Of a DNA stretch of 64,000 nt, positions 34,101-49,000 are shown piece by piece. The translations under genes were made by a program, and so were the position numbers. A model generated the notes under the pieces. It saw nothing but the letters and a program-made list of their open reading frames with translations, had not been told where the DNA came from and made no database searches. Origin of the DNA: Chaenocephalus aceratus (lineage: Eukaryota > Chordata > Actinopteri > Perciformes > Channichthyidae); NCBI GenBank assembly GCA_023974075.1, contig CM043793.1, positions 7,682,788 to 7,746,787 of the forward strand, written 5' to 3'. Each line of letters opens with the position of its first letter. The first letter of the stretch is position 1.

Positions 34101-36611
34101 TAAACAGATTTTCTTTTCTTTATGGAATTTTAACAAATCACTCCTCTTTCAAACTGTATTCTTGTTTATTAATAACAACTTTTATACCGGTTTACTTTAT
34201 TCTCTTATTTTTTTATAACTATAATGATAATATAAAGATGTGCCTTTACCTCACTGGTTGGAGAAAAAGCTTCTTATATTCGTTAGCATAGCTAGCTAAC
34301 CAGATGCTAATAACATCAAAGTTATTGACTGTATGATCAGTATGACAGATCGCCACTGGGCTTACAACTAAAGACACAGCCACGCAAAAACTGCAGCATG
34401 TGTATGGCTCCTTATGGGTACTGCAATTTTTGGAAGTGCCGGAGCGGAGCTGCGTTCTGGTCGTTCTGGTGCTTTCCGTCAGAACTACACCCCTGTCAGA
34501 CGAGACATATACCACGTGATGACACGTTTGGCTTGTGTTGTGTTCAAGGACCCTGACCGTGGCCAGGAAAAACAGGCACTCACTTGTTTAATTATTTTGC
34601 GGTCTAAATTTCTTTAATTTTTTTCTTTTTTGCGTGTGTTTATAAATTACCTCGAGGGCCACACCAAATGGTCTCGCGGGCCGTATACGGCCCGGGGGCC
34701 GGAGGTTCCCCACCCCTGCTTTAGTGCCTCACCATGTCTCCAGTGAGGAGCTGAAGCAGTAGGACTTTCCGTTGGAGAGTCCAACGACTGGAACGCCCTG
34801 CTGGGTCAGCAGAGACTGAGACACTGTGGTGTCAGCACCTACACACAAAACAAAATGTGTTCACGGGGAGACAGCATGACTGCATTTTACATACTCATTC
34901 AAATTGTATTTTATAAAAGTTAAATCATATAAAAGTTAAATCATATAAATGAAGCCATCTTCATGTGAAAGAACGTATTTTTTACATTCATGAAGAAGAT
35001 TCCAACAAAACATATTGAATGTACTTCAATAGGAATAGGTTAACTTTTTAATAACTACAAAAGTTTGGTATCCATCTCATGTATGCGGTAGTAAACAGAG
35101 CTAGATTCATGATGTGGTTTAGCCTAGCTTAGCATGTAGATTGGAAGCAGGGGATCTGTGAGCCTGGTTCTATACAAGGAAACACCTCTACTTTATGTTT
35201 GCTCTAATTGGCAGTTATACAGTAAATTAAATAATACTTGACAGAAATGAAAAAATAAAAGTAGGGTGCTGGAACTATTTTCCAACACTTATCACACAGG
35301 CATGAGATTGATATAGTCAACCTTGAGTCCCACAATGTCGACTGCTCTGTGTCAATCCCATTCTGCAGTGTCCTTACCTGGTAAAATGCTCAGCAGAGAC
35401 TCGTTCTTCACCAGAGCCTTTTGTTTATGAACATCCCTGCAAACAGACGGAACACAAATGAACAGCTGGATAACAATCATCATAATGTCTAGAACAATCT
35501 AGCACATGTGATCACCAACAGAATGTATCCGGGCTCACCAGACAGACAGCGCAGCCCCAGCCGTCAGAGCCATGACAAAGTGGGCCGAGCAGTGCAGAGC
35601 TGACACAGGCGTGGCCAGCTGAATGGCAGGAAGCAGCCGCCGCCCACAGGAAGAGAACACTGACAACATCCTGTCCTGACAGGCAACCGCGAGGATGTCA
35701 CTGAGGGAGAGAAGAGCAGAGTCAGAGATGTTGTTTTATTTATTTACAAAATCAATTAATAGTCTAGTTGCCAGCCGATAGAGTCCTATTGCGAACTCTG
35801 AAATGTTGAGTACCCCACAGCTTTATGTAAGAAATGTCTGGTACAGGTCCCCAGCAGATAGAAACTGCCAGATGCTAACTTGTTGGGCAATTTGCACAAT
35901 TAGCATGAATTACCATTTGCCGACAATAGCTAAATAATTGTTTGGCCAATTTGGAAAATGTTGGTGTGGTTTTGGAGGTTATTGAGGACATTGAATCATT
36001 TTCTAACATTATTACGATCAAAGTGCCCTAACACTTTAAAATCAAACCAAAATTCATCTACATCAGCCCCTCGGGAGTACTCGTACTGTATGGCACTTTC
36101 TGGTTAAAACTGACATTTCTTTATCCTGGAATTGTCAGAGATTGATCCAACATCCTCATTTACCTCCAAAACCACACCAACATTTTCCAAATCAGCCATG
36201 CCCTTTTTTAGCTATTAGTTGCATTATGCTCATTAATGCTTATTAATGCAATCTATGCCAATTGTGCAAATTGGCCAACATATGCAAGTTACCATTAGGC
36301 AGTTTATTTGTGCTGGGGACCCGTATTATACATTTCTAACATAAGACCTTTGGGACACTCAACATGTCCTGGTTCCCAATGCTGGCAAGTAGACGACAAT
36401 GAAAGACAGCTGAGGGAGTGAGTGTGTGTGTGTGTGTGTGTGTGACGCGCTGAGCCTCGTACCTGCTCCCTGCAGCAGTGATCACTGAGCTGGGCAGCAG
36501 TGTGTTCCAGTCCCGTCCGTCTCTGGAGCATCGCAGCTGGCTGAGCTTTGAACCCGCAACTACCGACACCTCGTTCTCCACCTCCAGGAACATAGATGGC
36601 TCCATGCTTAC

Positions 36612-36647
<36 letters not shown>

Positions 36648-39600
36648 GTTTCAGCGTTTCCGTCAAAAGAAATTCAATTTACCCGACAGATGGGAGATGC
36701 TCTGGACGAATGTTATCTGTGTTTGTTATCGAGTTATTTAATTGATAAAAAGGGCTTTTTAAAGAATGACATAATCAAGGCATGTATATTATTTATATTT
36801 ATATAGAGACATTTGAGCCTGCATAACGGCTGATAACGGGTGCTGTGCTATCTGTACCGAGGTGCCTATGAGGCACCAGTTATGGCTCGTTTGAAAGGAT
36901 ATGCAACGTGTCCCATGTCAGGGTCTAAGGACAGAGGGGGTCGTATTCTACGTGGAGAGAGTCAGCAGCTTCAGGTTCCTCGCTGTCCACATCGCTGAGG
37001 ACCTGACATGGACTCTTCACACCACCACCATCACCAAAAGAGCTGACAGCGGCTCTTCTTCCTCCGCAGGCTGAGGAGGTTCAACATGGACTCCAGGATA
37101 CTCTGCAACTTCTACAGGTGCTCCATAGAGAGCATCCTGACCTTCTACAGGTGCTCCATAGAGAGCATCCTGACCTTCTACAGGTGCTCCCTAGAGAGGA
37201 TCCTGACCTTCTACAGGTGCCCCATAGAGAGGATCCTGACTACAGGTGCTCCATAGAGAGGATCCTGACCTTCTACAGGTGCTCCATAGAGAGGATCCTG
37301 ACCTTCTACAGGTGCTCCATAGAGAGCATCCTGACCTTCTACAGGTGCTCCACAGAGAGGATCCTGACCTTCTACAGGTGCTCCATAGAGAGCATCCTGA
37401 CCTTCTTCAGGTGCTCCATAGAGAGGATCCTGACCTTCTACAGGTGCACCCTAGAGAGCATCCTGACCTTCTACAGGAGCACCCTAGAGAGCATCCTGAC
37501 CTTCTACAGGAGCACCATAGAGAGCATCCTGACCTTCTACAGGTGCACCCTAGAGAGGATCCTGACCTTCTACAGGTGCTCCATAGAGAGCATCCTGACC
37601 TTCTTCAGGTGCACCCTAGAGAGGATCTGACCTTCTACAGGTGCACCATAGAGAGCATCCTGACCTTCTACAGAGCACCATAGAGAGCATCCTGACCTTC
37701 TACAGGTGCACCCTAGAGAGGATCCTGACCTTCTACAGGTGCTCCATAGAGAGGATCCTGACCTACAGGTGCTCCATAGAGAGGATCCTGACCTTCTACA
37801 GGTGCTCCATAGAGAGCATCCTGACCTACAGGTGCTCCATAGAGAGGATCCTGACCTTCTACAGGTGCTCCATAGAGAGATCCTGACCTACAGTGCTCCT
37901 AGAGAGGATCCTGACCTACAGGTGCTCCATAGAGAGGATCCTGACCTTCTACAGGTGCTCCATAGAGAGGATCCTGACCTAGTCAGGTGCTCCATAGAGA
38001 GGAATCCTGACCTTCTTACAGGTGCTCCATAGAGAGGCATCCTGACCTTCTACAGGTGCTCCATAGAGAGGATCCTGACCTTCTACAGGTGCTCCATAGA
38101 GAGGATCCTGACCTTCTACAGGTGCTCCATAGAGAGGATCCTGACCTTCTACAGGTGCTCCATAGAGAGGATCCTGACCTTCTACAGGTGCTCCATAGAG
38201 AGGATCCTGACCTTCTTACAGGTGCTCCATAGAGAGGATCCTGACCTTCTACGGTGCTCCATAGAGGAATCCTGACCTTCTACAGGTGCACCATAGAGAG
38301 CATTCCTGACCTTCTACAGGTGCATCCCTAGAGAGGATCCTGACCTTCTTCAGGTGCTCCATAGAGAGGATCCTGACCTTCTACAGGTGCATCCATAGAG
38401 AGGCATCCTGACCTTCTACAGGTGCACCATAGAGAGCATCCTGACCTCTACAGGTGCACCCATAGAGAGGATCCTGACCTTCTACAGGTGCACCCTAGAG
38501 AGGATCCTGACCTCTACAGGTGCACCATAGAGAGATCCTGACCTACAGGTCCCCTAAGAGCATCCTGACCTACAGGTGCACCTAGAGAGGATCCTGACCT
38601 ACAGGTGCACCATAGAGAGGATCCTGACCTTCTACAGGTGCTCCATAGAGAGGATCCTGACCTACAGGTGCTCCATAGAGAGGATCCTGACCTACAGGTG
38701 CACCATAGAGAGGATCCTGACCTACAGGTGCACCATAGAGAGGATCCTGACCTTCTACAGCTGCATCCCTCAACCGTAAGACTTTACAGAGGGTGGTGAA
38801 AGCTGCACAGAACATCTCCAGGACGGAGCTGCCATCCATGGAGGACCTCTACTCCCAGCGGCTCAGGAAGAAAGCCCTCAGGATTATCAAAGGACCCCCA
38901 TCACCCCAGCCACAAACTGTTCTGTCTGCTGCCGTCTGGCAGGCGGTACCTCAGCATCAGGACTAACACCACCACGCAGGGACAGCTTCATCCCACAGGC
39001 CAGAAGACTGTTAAACACCTGAACTGTTGAAACAACATCCACAATATTCATCTGGCTGCTACTTACAAAATATTTATCCATTACTAATATATCATATTTC
39101 AATGACTGGCATAGAGACTCTTATTGCACTATTTCAAACTATTTTCTTCTTGTATTTATTATTTACTTGCACTATATTTTTCTGTCTGTGTTTTGTGTTG
39201 CTCTGTTGGAGGAGCCTGTGACACAAGATTTACCGGACTTCTACTGATTATTCTGATATATACCGGCTTTATGGAAACACTGAAGTTTATATATAGAGCA
39301 TTGCCTGAGCGGAGAATTTGTACAGATCAAAGACTTACGATTGAGTTTAAAGTGACGCTGCTTTCAAAGGAACTAGATATGAAATAGCACCACACACACA
39401 CACACGCACACACACACACACTACCTGCAGACTGAAGGTCTTCTTTATACTGGGTGTTGGCAGTTTGAGAGCAGCGACAGGAGGGGGAGGCGCTGCCACC
39501 CTGCTTGGCTCCCGCTCTGCGCCGAGAGTCATCTGACAGGAAAAGGGTTTAATCATGTTTTTTATAAAAGAAATTAATGTTCTCTTCGTTCTCATTGATT

Positions 39601-42600
39601 AACAAGTTCATTTGTAATCTCAATCTTTTCACTCTTTCCCTCCATCTCGTTACCTGAGGGAATGGTTGGGCGGTGGGTGCAGCCATCTTGTCTTTCCTGG
39701 GCCGTCCCTTCTTCCTCTTCTCCACCACCTCTCCTGCATCGATCAGCAGCTCGGGTTTCCTCTTGCCCAACATCAGGTTTTTGTTGATTGAGGCCATTTT
39801 GTCTTCGCTGTCGCTGCTGGTGTCGTCTTTGGATTTCAAGTCTTTCAGAGAGGAGAGGCCGTCTTTGGGCCTGCTGGTTGACGATACAAATAAGTCAAGA
39901 TTTGGTTTTGTATGTCATCTTTGAGCTTTTTCTTAACCTCACACTGTACCACTTGAGTCAATCACCTGTCCAGAGGCATGAGTCCAGAGATGGAGGATAT
40001 GACGGCCGTGACCCCCGTTGTGGCCTTTGACCTCTCCGTGAACCTCGAGTCCAAAGCTTTCATCGGCTCGATCTTGGAGGCAGAAGTGAGCAGCAGACTG
40101 GACTTCAGACTGGAATGCAAGGAAACAGACATGAACCCTCCTGTCATGTTTGTTTCTCCTTCCTTACTTTGATGTTTGGTCTGTTTTAACGGCTCTTACA
40201 TTAGCACAAAAAACATTCATCTTCACCAAATTGTATTTAGCACACTAAGAGCTGCAAACCATGTCTCAGAGTACAGGTTTACACGAATACCTACAAAGAC
40301 TAGACACAGACAATGTGTCAAATGTGGGTGTGTACTAGCTGATGGAGGAATATCATCTAGGGTTACCAATTCATTTCCTATGGCAGTCACTTTTGACCAG
40401 AAATAATAAACATCATAGGTGTTACAAGTTGACTACACACAAACAATTCAATGAAAGTTGCAATCAGCATTTTCTTTTTATCTGCAAATGTCTACTTTGG
40501 AAGTAATGAATCGGTCAGATTTGACCAAAACATGACAAGAGGGTTAAGACTGGATTGGGGAAGCCACCAGAAAACCCAGTTCTCACTGTATGAATGTTCT
40601 GCTTTTGGGTCTGGAGGGAAAAGTGTGTGAGATAACCAAAGCAGCATATAATGCAAGGAAAGTTAAATGAGATATACACACACACATTCAAAGTTCTTTA
40701 CAAACATGAACAACATAAAGAGCATTAAGAAATAGTGCAATAGCATCACATTATAAACTGATCATTTGTTTTGTTGCATGTATGTGTTCAAAAGAGCGAG
40801 CTTTCCAGTTAGGAATTGAACAAGCACATAAAAAAAAAACAAGAAAAGAGAAAAAAGCTCGTACCCGTCCTCCAGGCCCTTTGTGACGCTGTTGGGTGGA
40901 GGCGAGGTGAGCATGGGGTCGTGGATGGGCCGAAGCCCCAGAGAGAGGCCTGTCCTGGGCTGGAGTCTGAGCTGAGCTGGGAGGTGAGCTGGTTGGACAT
41001 GGAGGAGCCCGACGGCAGGATGGGAGCGCTGTTGAACAGAGCGGGAGAGAAATCCCTGCACAGAAAGAGAAACTGTTGGTGAGCTTTCTCCTCGGCATGT
41101 TTCTAAACGTGCCGAGTGCACAGCTCTCAGTGAGGAGGCCCATAAGGGAGTTAGACAATAATAATAATAACGTTGACAGAATGGACAATGTATTTCCACA
41201 ATAGTATTAGTATTTTTAACAAATTTACTCAATCATCCACTTTAAAAAAAATATATATATATATATATTTTAATTATTAAATGTTTGGCATTTTTGCATA
41301 AATGGGAAATGATGTTAAATTGTTTATTTTGCACTTAATGTTTCTACATTTACTCAACAATAAATTGTGTGTGTATATATATATATATGTATGTGTGTGT
41401 ATATACACACACACATACATATATATATATCTTTAAGTGTACACGATCGTTTCCCTACCCGGTGTCCAGCTGAGCAATGCAGAGCGGTGTGATTCGTCTT
41501 CGTCCGTCTGCAGTTCTCGTCTCAACCTGTTTCTTCAGGAGGGTCTGAAGACAAGACAACAACATAAGTACAAGAAAATGTAAGCTCCAAAAATATGTAT
41601 TTTGCCAACCATTGAAAATACAGCCCTGAAAGCCATTGATATTTATCTTTTATTTCTAAAACGTTTTTATAATCGTTACCTAATCTCTCTGTATTGTCTA
41701 TCTAAATATAAACATTTGGGAGAGAAGCGTCCTCTGGAGGGAACGTTGGGATTGTAGTCTTTGCAGACCATTAACATACAAAGAAAACTCCAACAGATGT
41801 AATAGGGCCCCTTTTAACCCAAAGTTGTAAATAGATTTGGATAAACATAGGATTTAGATGAAATTGAGTGTTTTTTTATTTTATTAATCTTTGCAGATTC
41901 TGAAACTTGATTTTGTGAATATATATTTTTCTAAATATTTGTATGAAAATCAGACAAATGAAGAAAAAATAAGATGAATTCAATGAAAATCTTAGTTTTT
42001 ATCCTGAACCAACTCAACACTTTGTGCAGCTTGTTGGAAGTTTAAATCTAGTGTCCCACCTTCCTGATGTCCTCGAGAGACTCTCCGTTCATCATGCTGT
42101 TGAGCTTAGGGGCCGAGGATTCAGGCCCGGCGCTGCCCAGCCCTGAGTTGGCCTGGATTGAGTTCTGGCGCTCCTGCTGGTATTTGAGCATCTCAGGGTT
42201 CTCGATGATGGTGGTGGAGAGCTGAGCCTCTGTGCTGGTTATAGCCAGACTCTTACCGTAGATGTTCTGATGGATGCTGTTCTGTATGTCAGAGAAATGA
42301 CAGGACATTGTTCTTATTCGGGCTTGATAGAATGATGGAGGAAAGGACAGCATCCAACAAGAGAACAAAGTAGAGACAAAAGAAAGGAAGGGAAATAAAA
42401 GCCGACGTAACAAGGTTGGGCAGGTTCATTTTTCTTTTGTTTGGTGCAAAGAAAACATATTGATAAATGATATTGATTGATTTTGAGTGTCCTAATAAAA
42501 GCCAACTAGTGTGTGTGTGTGGGAGAGAGAGAGAAACTCTTTGGGATTGTAGCCTTGACTGACCATTACAGTACAACACAATACGTTCAAGGGAAAACCC

Positions 42601-43061
42601 CAAAAAGCATTATGGGTGCCCTTAAAACCATTTTTACAACCTGCTGCTAGAACTGAAATGTGTATTATAGCAGCTTGCTTCTCTTGAAAAGAAAAAAACT
42701 TACATTTTAAGGCAAAACCAAGATGTTTCTTGTTTAACTTTATTTTTGTAACAGTCAACAGAAAAAGAAAAAAAACAGCAAAATTCCACAAAGGCTTAAT
42801 CTAGATTAATTGAAGTTATTTGTTTTTGTTTATAAATTAAGCATGAGTCCTAAAACCTGGGAATGAGTTTGCGAGCCAGCCTACAAAAATACGTCATGCC
42901 TGCACCACTCTGTTAAGGCAAATAACTAAGTTGGTGTCTAACCTTCTCCTCCTCGTTTAGCGGGTCTCCCAGTTCATCCAGTGAGAAGTCCAGGTAGGCC
43001 ACAGTGCCGTCCATCGAACACACCAACATCCCCAGACCTGTCAGAGTCCTGACACACACAC

Positions 43062-43099
<38 letters not shown>

Positions 43100-46000
43100 T
43101 ACATGTCACTTGTTAGACGCTTTTATCCAAAGCGACTCACACACTCAATACTGTGGACAATCCCCACAGGAGCAATTTAGGGTGACGTGTCTCAGGGACA
43201 CAACGACATGCTGACTGCAGTGGGGTTTGAACCTGTGACCCCTTGAATACAACACCAACTCACCAGGATATGTCCATAATCGATTTATCAAACAGATCAT
43301 GGATGACCACCAGAGGGCGCTTCAGAGAGGTCAGCTGAGGAAGAGCATCGGACAGAAAGCTTTAGAATCTAACTTGTTACTTTTACATATTTAGGATCTA
43401 TATACTGCAAAATCATTTAAATAAAATACTAGGGCTGAACCAATAGTTTGAAGCTTTATTCATTAAATGGATATTGAAATTATTAATGATTTTTTTTCTT
43501 GTATGTCCATACATTGTTTAAACCCTGTCATTTGAAGGCTACCTAAAATGTAAGTTTAATTGTCTTACTTTAACAAAGTGATCGCACGATTCCTTTAGAT
43601 TTTATTGCAGATCTGCTGTAAGCTAGCTAGCTAACGTAGCTAACATAGTCATTTTAAATATACTGACAAAACTTACAATTACGAAACAGCTACTCTGCCA
43701 AGAGTGACACCATATAATCCCAGATCATCAACAAGCGCTCCGGTCCCAGCTGTGTGCGTCACCTTTTAGCGTCCCACCTTTTCTTTTAAGCTTCTTGCAG
43801 CGTTTCGTTTATGCAGCGCTTTTAGCAAACGTTTCCTCGGTTGACGGATGGCTCTTGCATGTGTTTCGGCACATTTGTGTTTTCCCATCGGCATCATGTT
43901 TTGAAACTGCAGTGCGTATCTTTTAATGGAAGTGTTTTGGGCCGTTTTAGCGTGTTTGCAACGTACTTCCATACTTGACTGTTAATAACATGACATTAGC
44001 TGTTTAGTTTGTTATTGTTTATCTGGCAACAGGGTGTAAATGTTAATTTTTTTTTTTAACGTGTGTGGACCCAAGTAAAAGTAGACAATGCTCCTAATCA
44101 TTGGATCCAAATAAAGACGGTGTGATTTTTAAGAGGATCTGTGGGGTGCTGTGTTTAGACCGGGACTTCCCTGCTACACCACAGTTGTAATTTAAAAATC
44201 ATATTTTCCCTTTGCCAAATATTGTTCATACTGAAAATTGGGGGGGGGGAAATCATCTATTAATTGTGCAGCTCTAGACGAAGCCGAAATATCTGTAGCT
44301 TGACTGAGGAATCCCTGGTACCGATTTAAACATATTGCCATTTTATAACATTAACCAAAGTGTGAACATACCCAGACGGAGAGCGACCGGTCTTTGCTGC
44401 CGACAGCGCAGCAGCAGTACGGACACCCAGGTTTTTGAGCGCTGCCGTTTTTCTGCTTCTTCTTAAAGATCTTTGGGTTAAATTTCTACAGAGAAAGAAA
44501 CCAAATATTTTCAAGTAGCAGATACGATTTATTTACATTTAAAAGTCTGATAATGTGGCTAAAACGTTCTTACCACCACCGTGACAGCTTTACGGTGGCC
44601 GACGAAGTCCATATTCGTTTTCCAGCCATCTCTCTCCACGATCTGAGCGGTGGGCCCGGAGTTGTTCATGGCGTGAGCCGACACCAGATACTGACCGTCT
44701 GGAGACCAGGACAGACGCAGGACGTGGGTCGTCCCACCACACTGACACACAGAGAGAGACCAGAGAACATTATTCAAACCCTCATCGGTGAACTGTGGGT
44801 GTGTATGAATGCACAGACGAGGCAAATTGGGTAAACACTTACATACAAAACTAGAGTTGTTTCTATGTGATAGAGTGGTGCAGGAATGAGTCCTTAAACC
44901 TGGAAATTAGTTAGTATTTATTTTTTTGGATACCTGAAATAAGATCTGTGTTTAACACAAGCTGTAGAAATGTTCACGTTTTGTTCTACGACATTAAATA
45001 TGTCAGTAAATACCCCACCGGTGAATGTGTGAAGCTTCCGTGTGATCAAAAAAAGAGGTTGCTCACAAGTAACCGATTGAGACTTCTAAACGTTATCATG
45101 CTGAACACTAACCGCCTTTAGCTTAATAGTGGTGATTCGCAGCCATGATATAGTTTGTTTATAGGCTAGCGCTAGCCTTTTATTCTGGTGCACTTACGCT
45201 TCAAATATCATAAAGGTGGTGTCAATGTAGGGATTATGACTGTGCTGTGGGTGGATTTTGGGTTCCCAAACTGGCAGTGACACACTCCAGTGTTTCCTAG
45301 GTTTCCTGCTATTATCAAATATATTTGGTTTTCATCCAATGAATTAGTTCGTAGATACAGCCGAATGAAAATTCAAAAAACTTGTGCGAAAAGTGGGCAT
45401 AGTTATTTGTATAATTAAACAGAAATAAAAACCAAGGTAATAAGTTGTAAAGTACACCTTTCATAGTCAACCACCTGCTCCAACAACACCATCACACACA
45501 GCTCACGAGTTGCTGTACCTCGCTGAAGGGTTTGGTGACGTTGGCCTCCATCTGCCAGTCCATTGTCCTCCACACTCTGAGGCTGTGGTCGTCGGCCTGG
45601 GAGGCGATGTATTTCCCCACCGGGTCCCACGTCAGACCTTTAACCAGCCCAGTGTGTCCTCGCAGACATGTCACCATCTCTGGGGACACACAGAAGACAG
45701 ACAAGAATAAGGGAAACGTCTTCCTGCTCTGTGGAACATGTTTTCTTTTTATTATCCTAAAAATAAAGAAATAGTTTCCAGCTTTGAGGCTGCAGACGGG
45801 GTTAGCTCTGGGAATTGTCCTACCTGGAAATTTGCGAGCGTTCCAGATGACGATGGTGTTGTCCACGCTGCAGGAGGCCAGCCACACGTCATGAGGAGAC
45901 CACGCCACGTCCATCACATCTATAAACAAAAACACACACACTGTATAAACCCCCCGCTGTTCCAGAAACTTGGATTTTTCCACATTATCTCCATTGCAGA

Positions 46001-49000
46001 AGCATTAATGGACTCATCCATACCGCACCTGTTAAGTACTGGATTGCAAATACATGCAGTGTCGGACTGTTGACTGAGAGTCACTAGCTTGGTTTTTTGT
46101 CTTGTGGAAATGCGTTTGCGTTCATGGCAAAATACATTTTTATATTGACACTTCAGTTGAGTTGTTGGTGAATTTCTGTTCTATATACAGCACTTACTGT
46201 GCAACATATGGCAGTTAGCAACAGCCACTAAGCTAGCCATGCAGACCGCGAGGCAACACGGGGAGTGGACTCAACATGTTCACCCTTTGCTTGCATAACG
46301 TACAGCTAAGTCAAGTGCAGAGCCAATTTTTGCTCACACATTTTCGTCATTCCATAGACTACATTTTTCTTATTTGATTATGTGTGATTACTTGTGAGTT
46401 AATGACCATTGGTAATGGGTAGTAATCCTACATTTACACCGCTATTCTATATCGGCCTGTGGCCAATAGAGGGCAGCATAGGCCAGCTGATTGTGCTTTT
46501 CACTTATCTGATTTACTGTGTGTTGAGGTGGAAAAACCAAAACATTGCTAAGTGCCATCCCCTTACTATAAAAAGGTATTTTTTCCCCCTGCTTTATCTT
46601 TGCATTACAGTTACCACACATATTCTACATGTTCATTTCCTACTCTTCATACTGAAGAATTAATACAGTTGGTAACAGACTATGGACAGCCATTCTTCAT
46701 CATCCGTCGGTCACCTACACCTTCTATCAGAGGCCGGGAATATCTAGCAGCAGCACAACAGTTAAGATATCAGTGAGTAATACAGAAGGTCTGTGATGTG
46801 TCTTAATGTGGTTTATTTTGTGTTACTGTGGGTTTTCGCCGCTTGCTTCAATTATTTAATGCATTCTTGGAAGTATTGTGTTCGAGTACATATATTTAAT
46901 TGTGTTTTGTGTATTACCTCCGGTGTGGTTCCTCAGGATGGTGACACACCTCCACTGCTCCACGTTGGCCAGCTTACTGCTCGACCCGAACACTGTGCTC
47001 GGACCGATGAATCTACATAGTAAAACACAGTGTCAATATGGCCTCACGGATTTCTTATAAATCACTACTAAAATCATATTTTTATGAAATCACTTTCTTG
47101 TGTTGAGGTTATTTTGTATTATTGCTGAAGCACTTTCTAACCCGCTTATGAAAGGTGATAAATACATTACATACAATACACGTTTCGTTACATCTAATTT
47201 AAAGATCCTTTTATTTATCCTTCCAATTTATAGGATAAGCTAGTATTTACCTAGAGAAATACAACAAACAATTGACAATTCTTTATAGATTATTAATATT
47301 ATTGATTTGAAAAACACTGACGGCACAGGTCTTTACATTTAATTACCCCCCAAAAAAAGGGGTATGTGGTTAAGAAATACTTTAAACGTATCTAAGATTG
47401 AACCTGTAACAGCAAGAATATCATCTGTATTTACTCGTGTGTGAGTGAGTGAGTGAGTGAGTGAGTGAGTGAGTGAGTGAGTGAGTGCGTGCGTGCGTGT
47501 ACATACGCAGCTCTCTTCCACACCATGACCAGCTTGTCGTCTCCTCCTGATGCCAGGTACAGCCCGTTGTTGGACCAGCGCACACAGTTCACACAAGCTG
47601 CAGAGACACACAAACACTTGTAAATTTAAAGTGGACCTATCATGCTATATTTGAAACATATATTGTAGGGCCATACCTATATAAAAGATGTCTGTGAAGT
47701 TTTTTTTTCAAAATACCAAACAGATCATGCATTTTAGCCATGCCTCATTTCGCTCTATTTGCTCTATTCCAGCCCTCTTTAGTGCAAATGAGCTGCAGCT
47801 GACCACGCCCCCCTGCAGGAGAGGGGAGCGTGCTCTGATCAGCTGCTGGGCTCTCAGAAGAGGGGGAGGAAAAGAGAGGCTCCGTCCTATTATTCTTATA
47901 TGATTATTATTTATTTGTTTTAAAGCTCAATAAATAACAAAGAGGACCTTTGACCGGCACTTTTCTAATTTTGTCCGGAAGATTTAAACTTTAACGGACA
48001 TGTTGACCGGCAAAAAAAATCTAACTGAAACTCTGCCGCACGGACAGGTGGACAGTCACCCATATAGGCGGAGCACCCCTTTTCTGACGTCAGAACAATT
48101 CAAATCTGTATCAGCTCCGTTGCGGTCCCGTTTTTCGAGATTTGGGTATGGAGGAAAAGAGAGAGGGTTGTGTTTTCTGACACTTGTACCTCATTCACAC
48201 CAACGCAACTCCGGTTCAAGCTGCGTGCTAGAGCTTTTCAGGTTCAGAACCAGTTCTTCGGTTTAGCTCCGGCTCTTTTCACACTGCCCAGAGTCCGACT
48301 GGTGCTGCGTCATTGCGTCATTGTTTGCGTCATGACGTAACCGTTTGCGTGCCTGCTTCATAAAGCCAAACCACGCGGAAACCCCTCACAGCTCACACCG
48401 ACAACAACAACAATGGCCGATTGTGCTCCAGCTTCCTCTGTACCTCTTCGGAAGACCAGATTCCCAGTAGGTAGCTGGTCTCTTCAGTGGACCACTGCTG
48501 CTTGTTAAGTTGCTCCATCGTTGTGTACAAACTGGATACAACGCCGGCTTTTTCTTGTTGTTCAGGAGTTGATCCCGCCCCTGCCCCCGCCTCGACGTAA
48601 GCGTGACGTATGTGGTGCTTTTGCTCTGGCCGGACAATTTTTTGGTGCTCGAAACGAACCAGATTCCGGAGCTAAGAGGCTGCTCCGCTGCGGTGTACAG
48701 GAAAACCCGGTGCTTTTCAAGCTTCAGCTCCGAACCGGCCCTGAAACACCGTTGGTGTGAATGAGGTATTGGTGAGTTCCCTGACACACCAGGGACACAT
48801 TCATGTAAAAAAGACGTACAAAAGTGCATTTTGCATGACAGGCCCCCTTTAACTTGTGGGGATTTGCGCTGACGAGGCAGTCCTTTATATTGGGCATTAA
48901 TAGGGCCTGCAAGAATTTCCTATTATTAAATCTAACTGCTTGCACATTTATATGGAACACAACCCCACAAGTATGAACACAGTCTGCTGCTGCTGCACTC

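Noticed and set aside
37118..38032. Open frames of 80-170 codons encoding 11-residue repeats
   Set aside because: They arise from the 33-bp minisatellite. The frame drifts with indels, there is no start context, and the strand is antisense to HIRA within an intron.
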